Assembly (NCBI GenBank): GCA_006503475.1
Contig: RSEH01000294.1
Location: 1-54,004, forward strand
Source: Stentor roeselii
Taxonomy: Eukaryota; Ciliophora; Heterotrichea; Heterotrichida; Stentoridae
Reading direction: 5' to 3'
DNA length: 54,004 nt
Shown: positions 30,101 through 38,499 of the stretch, in pieces
Layout of the letters: each line of letters starts with the position of its first letter
Position numbering within the stretch: the stretch's first letter is position 1
Made by a program: the position numbers and the translations under genes
The notes under the pieces: model-generated
Seen by the model: only the letters and a program-made list of their open reading frames with translations
Told to the model about the DNA's origin: nothing
The model's database searches: none

Positions 30101-31058
30101 CTCATTAATTTGCCCTCCTAATTGTCAAAGTTGCTCGACTAGTACATCATGTGACAGATGCTTCAGCGGCTTTACACCTGATGCTTTCGGAAATTGTGTC
30201 TGTTTAAGTGGATTTTATGAATTAGATGGAGTTTGTTATCAATGTCTAAGTCAATGTCTTACGTGTATTTCAGCTTCAGTTTGCACATCTTGCATGCCTG
30301 GGTATGGGCTAGTTTCTGGATCATGTTTGGCCTGTATTTCACCTTGCACACGATGTACAGAATTGACCTCTTGTACAGCTTGTAAAACTAGTTATTATTT
30401 ACAAGGAACATCCTGCCTTCTGTGCCCAACCGGATGTAGTGCATGCAGCAGTGCGATACTCTGCTCAAAATGCTCAACGGCTTATTTTTTGTTAAATAAT
30501 TTGTGCCAGCCCTGCAGTATTGGGTGTAGCAGCTGTACAAGTGATTTGATTTGTAAAACTTGCATTACAGGATATTATATTTCAAATAGCCAGTGCTTTA
30601 ACTGCAATTCAACATGTAGTGCTTGTAGTTCACTAAATGCATGCACTTCATGCAAATCAGGGTATTTCTTATCCTCAGATTCTACTTGTTTGTCATGTAT
30701 AGACTTCTGCTCAACTTGCAGCAATACAACCTCTTGCATCACCTGCAGCAAAGGTTACTACCTAAACAACACCCAGTGCCTAATATGCCCGACAGGGTGT
30801 TCGACCTGCACAAACTCGACATATTGCACAGCATGTTCCTCAGGTTATTTATTTTCAAGTAACAAATGCCTTTCATGCCCGTCATTCTGCACGAAATGTT
30901 CAACGACCACAAGATGCACGACATGCCTGACATCTTATTATTTATCTTCCTATAAATGCTATCAATGTGGGGCCAACTGCTTGACTTGCATATCGTCAAC
31001 AACCTGCTCGACGTGCATGACGGGCTTCACGTTATTGAATGGCATTTGTTCTAGTTAG
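27165..31058 (+). CDS. Leishmanolysin-like metalloprotease with long Cys-rich repeat tail
   Basis: A 1297-residue secreted protein. A signal peptide (1-17) and an M8 protease domain occupy about the first 470 residues, with NIGHEISHLLGF and GSHWDKRIMMNDYM. An EGF-like module (CYARGTCSGRGVCNCFSGFGGDYC) follows. From about 505 to the end there are many furin-like/VSP-like repeats with CxxC pairs and the recurrent phrase GYxxSxGxCxxC. The N-terminal half is homologous to the gene at 23127; the ~800-residue tail is extra. No C-terminal membrane segment or GPI signal is obvious, so it is probably secreted. The tail may bind surfaces or other proteins. Intronless across 3.9 kb; start in ATATAAATG; stop TAG. 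Confidence 0.9.
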   Translation: MFTCFLFLLTPVIQSLQCGGDFPEITQGPSSLRHLVSRNSTLAPIRITYYYYNFTLNDTGLEELFKKTLIPIVNSFLTTSLSVYPVTNNLVLRSSQCLSAVIVPEEHKTTGIPNTDIIIYITTNSLTSVSYVAYAGACETDQYGLENVLAGTVVINQKNFKDNSMDQWLANIGHEISHLLGFSQGLMQYWKNSSGLAYPSNTITKYSIVRDVNKSILITPNVVERARNAFNCSSLEGVELEDAGGSGTAGSHWDKRIMMNDYMTAYIPTDGIFSDISLALFKDTGWYEVNFALAQTPYFGRNAGCDFFNKKCIINDISVNSSMWCTSDTKWGCDFFGLNKGGCSISTYSSLPTYFQYFSYNSSLGGKDTYTDYCPYNMPLTNGRCRGSSVSTYTFTNSYEVIGSNSRCFVSTLMKKPNKVSSSTTIYAACYEVIGCNSTTVSIKIGNDTIVCPFDGSNVTLTGWNGWFKCPSNNMVCAEIPCQSFCYARGTCSGRGVCNCFSGFGGDYCNVTCTSNCQTCSLTNNCIGCIAGYSLMTDRCCPPNCNSCNISSFCNSCSTGFEISNQGKCETCIKGYYLSNGQCFLCPVNCLECNSASNCISCVNGFVNLNDRCCPYRCNFCSLTSLCTECILGHKLSSQGTCESCITGYFMNDTICVKCSSKCEECSSLTSCSICSSGYTFITNRCCPDYCLDCDSLNFCLKCSLGYALSSYGKCDSCIQGYYSSAGKCFSCIDNCVSCSSLSKCVVCSTGYINQIDRCCPNNCLYCSFSSFCSFCSYGYLLSDGKCDSCELGFYKSSDICYSCSLNCKECESSSVCNTCRDGYSLSNGNCYLNQCGNCLTCSDTYICEVCNSGYLLSTESLCDSCDSGYFNSSGICKSCASNCLSCSAEGCLTCSYPFNLLSGSCCTSSCLSCDSLSQCSKCENGFELSATWTCDVCSQGYFMSSGKCYNCASNCLSCLSMTNCLICSEAYKVDFGYCSLICPPNCQSCSTSTSCDRCFSGFTPDAFGNCVCLSGFYELDGVCYQCLSQCLTCISASVCTSCMPGYGLVSGSCLACISPCTRCTELTSCTACKTSYYLQGTSCLLCPTGCSACSSAILCSKCSTAYFLLNNLCQPCSIGCSSCTSDLICKTCITGYYISNSQCFNCNSTCSACSSLNACTSCKSGYFLSSDSTCLSCIDFCSTCSNTTSCITCSKGYYLNNTQCLICPTGCSTCTNSTYCTACSSGYLFSSNKCLSCPSFCTKCSTTTRCTTCLTSYYLSSYKCYQCGANCLTCISSTTCSTCMTGFTLLNGICSS

Positions 31059-31410
31059 AATAATCTTTACTTAATAAAAAGCGATAATCATGGAAACTTT
31101 TGTGCGAAAATTGATATTCTCTAAGTCAAACAACTTTCTAAGACCTTAGGAATGCGCGACTTTAAGTATATTGTGCTTATTCTCAGGTGATTTAGTAAAA
31201 AGACTGAGTCTTTTTTGCAATAAAGATGTATAAACAATTCAGACCTCGAAATCGAAAAATAAAGCGAAAAGTTGTTTTAGATGTTTTGAAATGGTTTTCA
31301 TTCAACTTTTTCATGTTTTGAAAGTAACAAGGATTTGCTTTGTTTAAGAGTTCATCGATGGGTAACCTAGGATTTCGCATGTCCTTATTTAGGAGTTTCT
31401 TACTTGAAAC
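31059..31410. other. Intergenic, probably older part of kinase relic
   Basis: 352 bases without an intact gene. It precedes the kinase relic and may include its unrecognisable 5' part. An antisense frame exists at 31192-31566, but it mirrors the relic and has no family features. Confidence 0.45.
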
Positions 31411-31720
31411 CACAACTTTTTCGCTGCTGAAGTGCTTCAAGCAAAGTAAGTGCTTCATGGCCTTGGCTATGTTTTTCGTGACTTGAAGCCTGATAATTTT
31501 TTGATTGAAAAGGAAAGGCACACCAAGTTCGTTGATTTTAACTTGACGATTTCTCTCTAGGATCACTTGTTCGAAATGACTGAGACTTCTAAATACGTGA
31601 ATACTGAGTTTCTAGTTCAAGATAAACAAGATTTGAGTTCTAGTTTTTCATGTGATTCAAGAATCCAGTCATTTTCTGCCAGTTGACCGGACCTGGCCTG
31701 TTAGAAGATCATTGAAAGCA
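31411..31720 (+). pseudogene. Relic of an AGC-type protein kinase
   Basis: From 31423 one frame reads AAEVLQAK-stop-VLHGLGYVF then RDLKPDNFLIEKERHTK, FVDFNLTISL-stop, and later TSKYVNTEFLVQ. This is the AGC pattern FYAAEVxxALEYLHxxGxxxRDLKPEN followed by the DFG region and the GTPEY-like activation segment. Catalytic-loop RDLKPDN is intact, but stops occur at 31447, 31558 and 31684, the conserved DFG reads DFN, and no start or glycine loop is found. No 15-nt intron removes the stops. It is a dead fragment, or one end of a heavily degraded gene. Confidence 0.78.
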
Positions 31721-32117
31721 TATCTTATTCAACAAGAATTTAAACAAACATCAAAGGCCTTCTAAGAAAACTTCTGAAAAATTTCCCTTTATAAGACTCT
31801 CTATATCAATAAATAAAAAATCACAAATTTTTGAAACAAATGACTGAACTAAGTAAAACATCGAACTTTACAATCTTCCTAAACTTTCCTTCACCAGCGA
31901 CAAATAATTAAATTAATTCTCAAAGAAAGGTACTCAAAACTAATAACCTATCAGAAATTCAACGATTCTTTCCTACTTGTCTAAAAACTCATAAAATTTA
32001 TTTTAATTGACAAAATTTACATTAATCATCAACAAAGTACCTCAGTTGTCCAAGGAGGTCTTCCAGTTCCTTTGAAGTGTGAATATTGACTGAAATACAA
32101 TGATGTGCCTCAGTGAC
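31721..32117. other. Intergenic, nothing recognised
   Basis: 397 bases preceding the stop of the K+ channel gene. No coding frame or RNA gene is recognised. Confidence 0.5.
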
Positions 32118-34328
32118 CTAAATAATTCCTACAGCTTGATCCACCCGATTTCGAATATCCTCCGCAAGCACCATTTCCATTCCAGAGACCTGAAAAAATT
32201 CTCTTTCTTCCACAAAAGGTGAATGAATCGAATCAAGACTCAAATTATTAAGCTCAAGTCTTTTCACATAATCATTCGAATCTTCCTTCAAATGCTTTAA
32301 ATCAAGTTTCAAGTCTTCAGGAAGACTTGAAATATAAAGAACCTCTCCACTCAACGAACGTTTTTTCATAAAACCACTGGCATCAAAATTTTCTTTCATT
32401 TTAAGTTTTGAATAACTTCTACTTTTTTCACTTCTTCTTCTGTTTTTCTTCATCATTGTCTTAGTTCTATGAAAAATACTGGTTTTTGGGTCCTTTGCAA
32501 GGGCAGTGGACCACAACTTGCGAAACCTTCTTTTGCTTACAGACTCATGTTCAAGACTGACAAGAACAGCAGTGTCCTGTCGAATGATTTTTGCATTTCT
32601 ATGAGAACCAGTTGAAAGTTCGCTTGAATCACTTTCAGTGATAAGACTATCGTCATCTTTAAACATTGCAAGTTCCAAAACTCGATGTTTACTTTCAATG
32701 TGCTTCGCTTTTTTTATCTTGGCAGTGGCGGACATTTCTTCTTTCACCTGGGGAAAGTCTTCGAGGATCTTTAAAAAGTGCTTTTTTTTAATAACTAGTA
32801 ACTCTGCTTCATTTGACCCTACCTCACAGTTGCAGTCTCTTAGACGATGTTCAAATATTTCTATTTCTCCAAAGTAAGACCCTTCCACGTAAGTCCGGAA
32901 AAGAAGGTCGTTTGAGGCTCTCATGTGAATTCTGCCTTTTTTAATAAAATATACTTCTTCTGATATTTCTTTTTCGTTGAAAATCACGTCTTTTTTAATG
33001 AAAATGCAGGTATTTAAGAAAGGGACGAAACAGTTAATGAAGATTCGGGACTTGTCATCAAAGAAAAAAATTCCTTTCACGACGTTTTTGTTGACATGTT
33101 CGAGGATCTCTTCTCTTAGAAATGACGGAATGTCTTTTAAGAACTGAAACTTGTAATGTCTTAAATGTGAATTGTTTAATAAATGAAATTTCATGTTTTT
33201 CTTCATTTTTTCGAAAAGATCTGTGGGAAGTTTGATTGCCTTGGCGAATTCTTTATACCCGTTCATTTTTTCCTTGTACTCCGAGGTGAGCTTTTCTCTG
33301 GCCTTTGCATAAGCAGAGAGGCCGCTGATGATGTAAGAATAAAGACAAGCTCCAAAGACCATCAAAAAAATCGCATAAAGCCTTTCATTATTATTCCTAG
33401 GGACAATATCTCCATATCCAATCGTGGTCAAAGTCGTGAAAACATAATAAATGCAAGTCAAGTACCTTTCAAAGCTACTTTTTTCCATCACTTCATATTT
33501 ATTCACCCAACTCGACTCGTCATTTTCATCTGACAAGTAAATCCAAAAACAAGCGAAAATATGCACCGATACAAATAAAGCACATCCAAATATCAATAGT
33601 TTTATTGTATCAGTCGAAACTGGAACATGCAAAATGCATGAATCAATCGAATTTATCTTAAAAAGTCTCAACATCTTCAACATTCTTGCCATTCTAAAAA
33701 CTTTATAAATTCTTCCGATATTTAAAAAATTTCTGAAATTTTTCAATTCTTCTGAATTATTTCCTGAAATTTCAACGATTTCAAAAGGAAGACTTGAAGC
33801 TAAGTCAAAAAAAAACCAGGACTTCAGATAAGTCTTTGCGATTATTTTCTTTGAAGTGACGAGTCTTCCTGAAAGGTCGAAATAAGCACTGAAGAAGTTG
33901 ATGGGAATGTCGAGAATATAGAAAGCATCAATGATCAGGTCGAAAATAAGCCAGTTTTCATCGTAGTACCCGAAACAGACCACATAAGGCAGGACTGTCG
34001 CTGTGTATAAAGTGATCATAAGAATCAACGCATTCCAGCATATCTTAAAAGATGAAGTCGGTAAAAAGAGCAGCTTTGGGATCTTGTCTTTATTTTCATC
34101 AGAATGGTCTTTTTTTGCTTGAGATGAACCGTATATTCTTAAGTCTTTGTTCATTTTGTTTAATCTTCCAAGAATCAACGCGAATTTTCTTGCACGGGAC
34201 CATAAATATTTGATTCTTTGTCTTGATGATAGAAATGATTGCAAGTCTTTTGTTGATAAGGGCTTTGGATGATCGATTCCTTGGGACTGCTGAGTTATTT
34301 CTAAATAACTATCGGATTTTCGATTCAT
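32118..34328 (-). CDS. Voltage/cyclic-nucleotide-gated-type K+ channel
   Basis: A 736-residue channel of the EAG/HCN/CNG superfamily. Six membrane segments span about residues 95-335. S4 is the charged series RIYKVFRMARMLKMLRLFK. The pore filter is TTIGYGD near 300, the K+-selective signature. A C-linker follows, and a cyclic-nucleotide-binding-like domain at about 430-545 contains SYFGEIEIFEHRLRDCNCEV, keeping FGE and an Arg at the expected phosphate-binding position. The C-terminal ~180 residues are Ser/Lys-rich and probably regulatory. The protein should be a plasma-membrane or ciliary K+ channel. It stands head-to-head with an exchanger that also has a cNMP-binding-like domain. Intronless; stop TAG. 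Confidence 0.92.
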   Translation of the reverse strand: MNRKSDSYLEITQQSQGIDHPKPLSTKDLQSFLSSRQRIKYLWSRARKFALILGRLNKMNKDLRIYGSSQAKKDHSDENKDKIPKLLFLPTSSFKICWNALILMITLYTATVLPYVVCFGYYDENWLIFDLIIDAFYILDIPINFFSAYFDLSGRLVTSKKIIAKTYLKSWFFFDLASSLPFEIVEISGNNSEELKNFRNFLNIGRIYKVFRMARMLKMLRLFKINSIDSCILHVPVSTDTIKLLIFGCALFVSVHIFACFWIYLSDENDESSWVNKYEVMEKSSFERYLTCIYYVFTTLTTIGYGDIVPRNNNERLYAIFLMVFGACLYSYIISGLSAYAKAREKLTSEYKEKMNGYKEFAKAIKLPTDLFEKMKKNMKFHLLNNSHLRHYKFQFLKDIPSFLREEILEHVNKNVVKGIFFFDDKSRIFINCFVPFLNTCIFIKKDVIFNEKEISEEVYFIKKGRIHMRASNDLLFRTYVEGSYFGEIEIFEHRLRDCNCEVGSNEAELLVIKKKHFLKILEDFPQVKEEMSATAKIKKAKHIESKHRVLELAMFKDDDSLITESDSSELSTGSHRNAKIIRQDTAVLVSLEHESVSKRRFRKLWSTALAKDPKTSIFHRTKTMMKKNRRRSEKSRSYSKLKMKENFDASGFMKKRSLSGEVLYISSLPEDLKLDLKHLKEDSNDYVKRLELNNLSLDSIHSPFVEEREFFQVSGMEMVLAEDIRNRVDQAVGII

Positions 34329-34933
34329 TTGCCTTTAATATATTTAGTTTCGGTTTTATATAAATGAATATTCTGGAAATTAGGATGAATGGTTTTTTTG
34401 GCATTCATTGGAATGAGGCCTTGAGTGGAGAATAGAGGATTAGATGAATTTTATTATATTTAGAATAGATTTTAAATTTTTATTCAAAATTAAGATTATA
34501 GAGTTTATGGCTTTGGGGTTGTTTTAGAAGAAATTGTGCATGGATATCAGTGATCTGGGATTATTATTTATGATTAGAGATTTGAATGAAAGAAATTTAA
34601 TTTAATGAAGACTATTAATGAATTTTAAGAGTTTAATGCAGATGGTTTAGGAATTATTAGCACTCTTTTAAATTACTTTATGATATAGGCAAGCAATATT
34701 ATTTCATACTGTTTTATGAAAATTCGTAACTACTCACAACTCAATCTTCATAATCATAAAAAGCAGCATAAATTTCAAAAGTCTTATCCTTATCAATCTA
34801 AAAAATTTCCAAAATAAGCTACTTTCCAATCATCAATAAAAAAAAAATCCTTAAAAATTCTGATTTCTTGTCACTTAAAACTCATTCAAATTTTTTCAAA
34901 TAAAAGAATTCGAGAAGCTAAACCTTATATAAA
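34329..34933. other. Divergent intergenic region, presumed shared promoters
   Basis: 605 bases between the K+ channel and exchanger starts. The 200 bases nearest 34934 are A/C/T-rich and nearly G-free on the plus strand; the part nearest 34328 shows the mirror bias. No coding frame is seen. Confidence 0.55.
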
Positions 34934-37837
34934 ATGTCATCTGTATCGATGTCAAGTCTAATAGTCTTATACGTAGGAATCTGTTTACTGGTCTCAATCC
35001 TTTCCTTAGAACTAAAGCGTTACCTCAATATTCCATCTTTCCTGACAATCCTTCTCTTAGGTTTCCTCTTAGAAGAGCTAATCCCATCGTCAGGTTTATT
35101 TTCAGAAGTGATTGAAATGCTTTTAGATTCAAAGCCAGGTCTATACCGATACGTTTTTTTACCAATTCTCATATTTAACTCTACTTACTCAGCCAATTCC
35201 TACATGCTGAAAAAACAGTTTTTTCAAATCTTGCTTCTTTCAACATCAGTGCTAATAAGTTGTTCAGCTTTAACCGCGGTGAGTCTCGAGCATATTTTCG
35301 GATACACTTTGGAATTTCGAAAACTTTTCATGATGGGCTTGATTCTAAGCTCGACTGACAATATCGTCTTTCAGTCAGTCACAAAAGACTTGCATATAAA
35401 CGGAAGTCTTAGAAGTTTGATTGGGGGTGAAACGATGATGAACTATGCGAATGTTCTTCTTGTTTTAGAAGTGCTTATGAATGACTACTCGGGTACTCAA
35501 GGATTTGGAAACGCTATGGAATTGTTTTGTAAATTGATCTTTGGAGGAATAGCTTTGGGACTTGCTTTTGCATTTGGGTATTCTATGGTTATCAAGAATA
35601 TTTTAAATGATTTTGTTGTTGAAACGAATTTTACAATTGTTTCGGCTTATTTGTTGTATTGGGTCTGTGAGTATCCTAAGGTTCATTTTTCTGGGTCTTT
35701 TGCTTTGGTTGTGTTTGGGATTTTCATGGCCGCTTATGGCAAGACAAAGATCAGTCCTGAAATTGAATCTCGATTAAAATCTTTTATAAGTCTTTTAGCA
35801 AGTAATTCCGAGGCAGTAGTGATGATGACATCCGGTATATTCCTTGCAAAAATCACCCTAACAAAAAGTCCCTTTTTATCAAAGACCGACTACACAAACC
35901 TATTTTTAATCTTCCTTCTAACCTACCCAATTCGAGCTTTAGTCCTCTTAGTGCACTACCCACTTCTCATAAAAACCGGGTACAAAATCCCTTTAAAAGA
36001 ACTTATTTTTATCAGCCTCGCTGGAATGAAAGGAATCTTGTCAGTGATGATGACTTCTCTAGCAACTGACGACTTAACCTTCACCATTCAAGAGCAGTCC
36101 TTAATGAGATATTTCGGAATAGGAGTCCCTCTCTTGTGCATCGCTGTTGGAGGACTAGCAACTCGTTTTTCAGTTCATTTTCTTGGACTTCAAAAACTGA
36201 CTCAAGCTGAAGAAAACGTTTTGATTGGTGCGACTTGCGCATTGGTGGAAAATACCAGGTCTCAAATGGAAAAGATGAAAGATGATGACGAGTATCGACT
36301 TGCTGACTGGGTAAAAGTTTCAAGAACTGTCGGAGCTGATGACTTGATAAAGAAAATTATTAGAAAAACAGAAGGTTTGAAGAAGAAATATGCAGAGGAC
36401 TGTGATCAACTGGAAAATATGCTGAATCATCATAACCGGGTTACTTTGAACACTCAAGACGCTGTATTGGAAATTAGGAAAAGATTTCTATCGACTTTGA
36501 AAGGGACTTACTGGGAAAGGTTCAAAAGTGGGCTTTACTCGGGTATGAGTGCTTTTATTTTAATGAACTCTGTTAGTCACTGTTTTGAAAAAGTGGAAAG
36601 AGCTATGGACGACTGGAAGTACATCAAAAGGCATATTTTCAGTGAAAAAACCATGAAAATTCTTAAAAACTACTCAAATTCCCCTATATTCGGAAAATTT
36701 TTCAAGAAAATCATGTACAAAAGAATCATTACCATGTACGACTCAGCAACAAACTTCATCAATTGTCACAAAATCACTGAAGACCTTTTCTACCAGTTCG
36801 AACTTGACTACAACAAAAAAGCTTTCAAGTCAATTTTAAAAGAATCTCACCGTCAAATGAATAAATGTCAAAAATTTTTAAACAGATACATTTTTGACTT
36901 GTTTCCAGAAATCATTTCAGAGGTTCAGACTCGACAATGCTGCAAACTTTTACTAATCGAGCAAAGAAAAACAGTAGAAAAAATCTTCCATGAAGGTCTG
37001 ATAAAAGAGCAAGAAAACGAGCAGCTTTTAAACGCAATCGACTCTTCTTTAAAAACCATTACTTACAAAGGAACTCCTGAAGTGCCAAGTGTTGAGGAAA
37101 TCTTGAAAAATCGTTTTAAACTCGCTTCAGAAAATGAAATTCAAGACTTATCATCTGAAATGATTGAAAAAACAGTTCCCCCTGGACACGTGCTTCTTAC
37201 TGAAGGCCAAAACAACCCTGAAGCCTTTCTGATAATTCGAGGACGTGTCAGAGAATACAGCTCTTGGATCGACCAGGAGTTAGTCATCGGAAACATTGTA
37301 GGAGTGCAGCATTTGATAGAAGAATACTCAGAAAAATCTACAAGTTCTATTGTAGCCCTTTCTGAATGTGTTTTAATCGTGATTCCTAAAAAAATAATGA
37401 AAATTCAGAACTTTTACGCTGATGTTTTCAAAGAAGCTACTGAAGAAATCGTGATGATGAATCGGAAAAGATATGACTTGTGTCAGGCAACTGATGAACA
37501 TGTACTTCAAGTCGTTGGTCAATCAAAGGTAAGAGTTTTGAAACAAGGGTCTAAGGCAAAGCTTATGAATGGAGCTTTGGTTTTAAATGCAAGTCAAGAA
37601 AATCAGTGGGTCATTCAACCGAGCTTTGAAAGGTTTTCTGCTTTGAATGACTCGGTTTTACTTGTTTTTCCTGAAGAGTTTTTGTTTTATTTTGAAAAGG
37701 ATCAGAACCTTGGACATGCTTTTACTGAATTTTGCACTAGGGAGAAGGAAAATGGAATTTTTAAGGAAGTGAACTGGGAAATTAAACATAAAAGAAAGCC
37801 AACTTCTGATAATCTTTTGGATTCGAAAGTTGAGTGA
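34934..37837 (+). CDS. CPA1-type Na+/H+ exchanger-like protein with C-terminal cNMP-binding-like domain
   Basis: A 967-residue protein. About 12 membrane segments occupy residues 5-425 and follow the NHE/NhaP order. A long cytosolic helical region follows, then a cyclic-nucleotide-binding-like beta-roll at about 740-850 (VPPGHVLLTEGQ, FLIIRGRVREY). The arrangement resembles plant SOS1 more than SLC9C sperm exchangers, since no voltage-sensor domain is seen. Two transport motifs deviate: the TDP motif reads STDN near 141, and the ESLLND motif reads GGETMMNY near 164-171, so the aspartate of the ND pair is Tyr. The cNMP pocket also lacks FGE and the phosphate-binding Arg. Activity or ligand may therefore differ. 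Stop TGA. Confidence 0.88.
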   Translation: MSSVSMSSLIVLYVGICLLVSILSLELKRYLNIPSFLTILLLGFLLEELIPSSGLFSEVIEMLLDSKPGLYRYVFLPILIFNSTYSANSYMLKKQFFQILLLSTSVLISCSALTAVSLEHIFGYTLEFRKLFMMGLILSSTDNIVFQSVTKDLHINGSLRSLIGGETMMNYANVLLVLEVLMNDYSGTQGFGNAMELFCKLIFGGIALGLAFAFGYSMVIKNILNDFVVETNFTIVSAYLLYWVCEYPKVHFSGSFALVVFGIFMAAYGKTKISPEIESRLKSFISLLASNSEAVVMMTSGIFLAKITLTKSPFLSKTDYTNLFLIFLLTYPIRALVLLVHYPLLIKTGYKIPLKELIFISLAGMKGILSVMMTSLATDDLTFTIQEQSLMRYFGIGVPLLCIAVGGLATRFSVHFLGLQKLTQAEENVLIGATCALVENTRSQMEKMKDDDEYRLADWVKVSRTVGADDLIKKIIRKTEGLKKKYAEDCDQLENMLNHHNRVTLNTQDAVLEIRKRFLSTLKGTYWERFKSGLYSGMSAFILMNSVSHCFEKVERAMDDWKYIKRHIFSEKTMKILKNYSNSPIFGKFFKKIMYKRIITMYDSATNFINCHKITEDLFYQFELDYNKKAFKSILKESHRQMNKCQKFLNRYIFDLFPEIISEVQTRQCCKLLLIEQRKTVEKIFHEGLIKEQENEQLLNAIDSSLKTITYKGTPEVPSVEEILKNRFKLASENEIQDLSSEMIEKTVPPGHVLLTEGQNNPEAFLIIRGRVREYSSWIDQELVIGNIVGVQHLIEEYSEKSTSSIVALSECVLIVIPKKIMKIQNFYADVFKEATEEIVMMNRKRYDLCQATDEHVLQVVGQSKVRVLKQGSKAKLMNGALVLNASQENQWVIQPSFERFSALNDSVLLVFPEEFLFYFEKDQNLGHAFTEFCTREKENGIFKEVNWEIKHKRKPTSDNLLDSKVE

Positions 37838-38499
37838 AAACTTTTAGGTTTAGGTTTAGGGTTTTAAGTGACCGTTAAGGATTATTATATTTTAATTTAG
37901 AAGGATTGGATAAAGATTTATTGTTGATAGGATTTGATGTATTTATTTTACAGATTTACCTGGTGGTTCAGAAGTCTTAAATTTATTTTAGTTTTGATTT
38001 GAAGAAAAGAGTTTGCTGGGTAACTTTTCAATATTATTAAAGTTATACCTATATTTAGTTATGAAATCGAATATAAGAGATAAATCATCTACTTGACTCA
38101 ATTATAATTGCTAGAATTATGTTGTGAATGAAATTCAAAGAACAAGGAGATCGCCAATGTTCATTCAAGAAACAACTTAAATTAATACTTACTAAATAAC
38201 ATAAAACTCAAATCAAGCCAAACTCTGTATCTGACATAAAACCATCTAACTAAATTCAAATAAATCATAAACTATAAACCCATCCCGCATTAAATAAAAA
38301 ACTCAATCATCCCTTCCAAACCAAAAAGAAATAAACCCTCCTAAACCGCCCACCCGAAAATCCCAAAAACTCCAAAAAATCTTCAATCCAAACCTTTAAA
38401 CCTCCAAACCCTTTCACCCAAGACTCCATCGAAACCCAAACCATTCTCTAAACCCCGGACCTTAAACGCAAGATAATCCGAAGCAATCTAATCATAAAT
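37838..38499. other. Intergenic region with G-poor leader
   Basis: 662 bases. It opens with a short TTTAGG-like run at 37842-37866. The last 230 bases before 38500 are strongly A/C-rich and G-poor, resembling the leader of the other proteasome alpha gene. No coding frame is seen. Confidence 0.55.

Noticed and set aside
30561-31002. Frames overlapping the Cys-rich tail on both strands
   Set aside because: Produced by the biased TGC/TGT-rich repeat sequence; the main frame is continuous from the protease domain.
31192-31566. 124-residue minus-strand frame
   Set aside because: It is antisense to the kinase relic, has no family features, and its openness is explained by the relic's codon pattern.
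37842-37866. Telomere-like TTTAGG run after the exchanger gene
   Set aside because: Only about three imperfect units, continuous with ordinary sequence and genes on both sides; not a chromosome end. The match to heterotrich telomere repeats is not exact.
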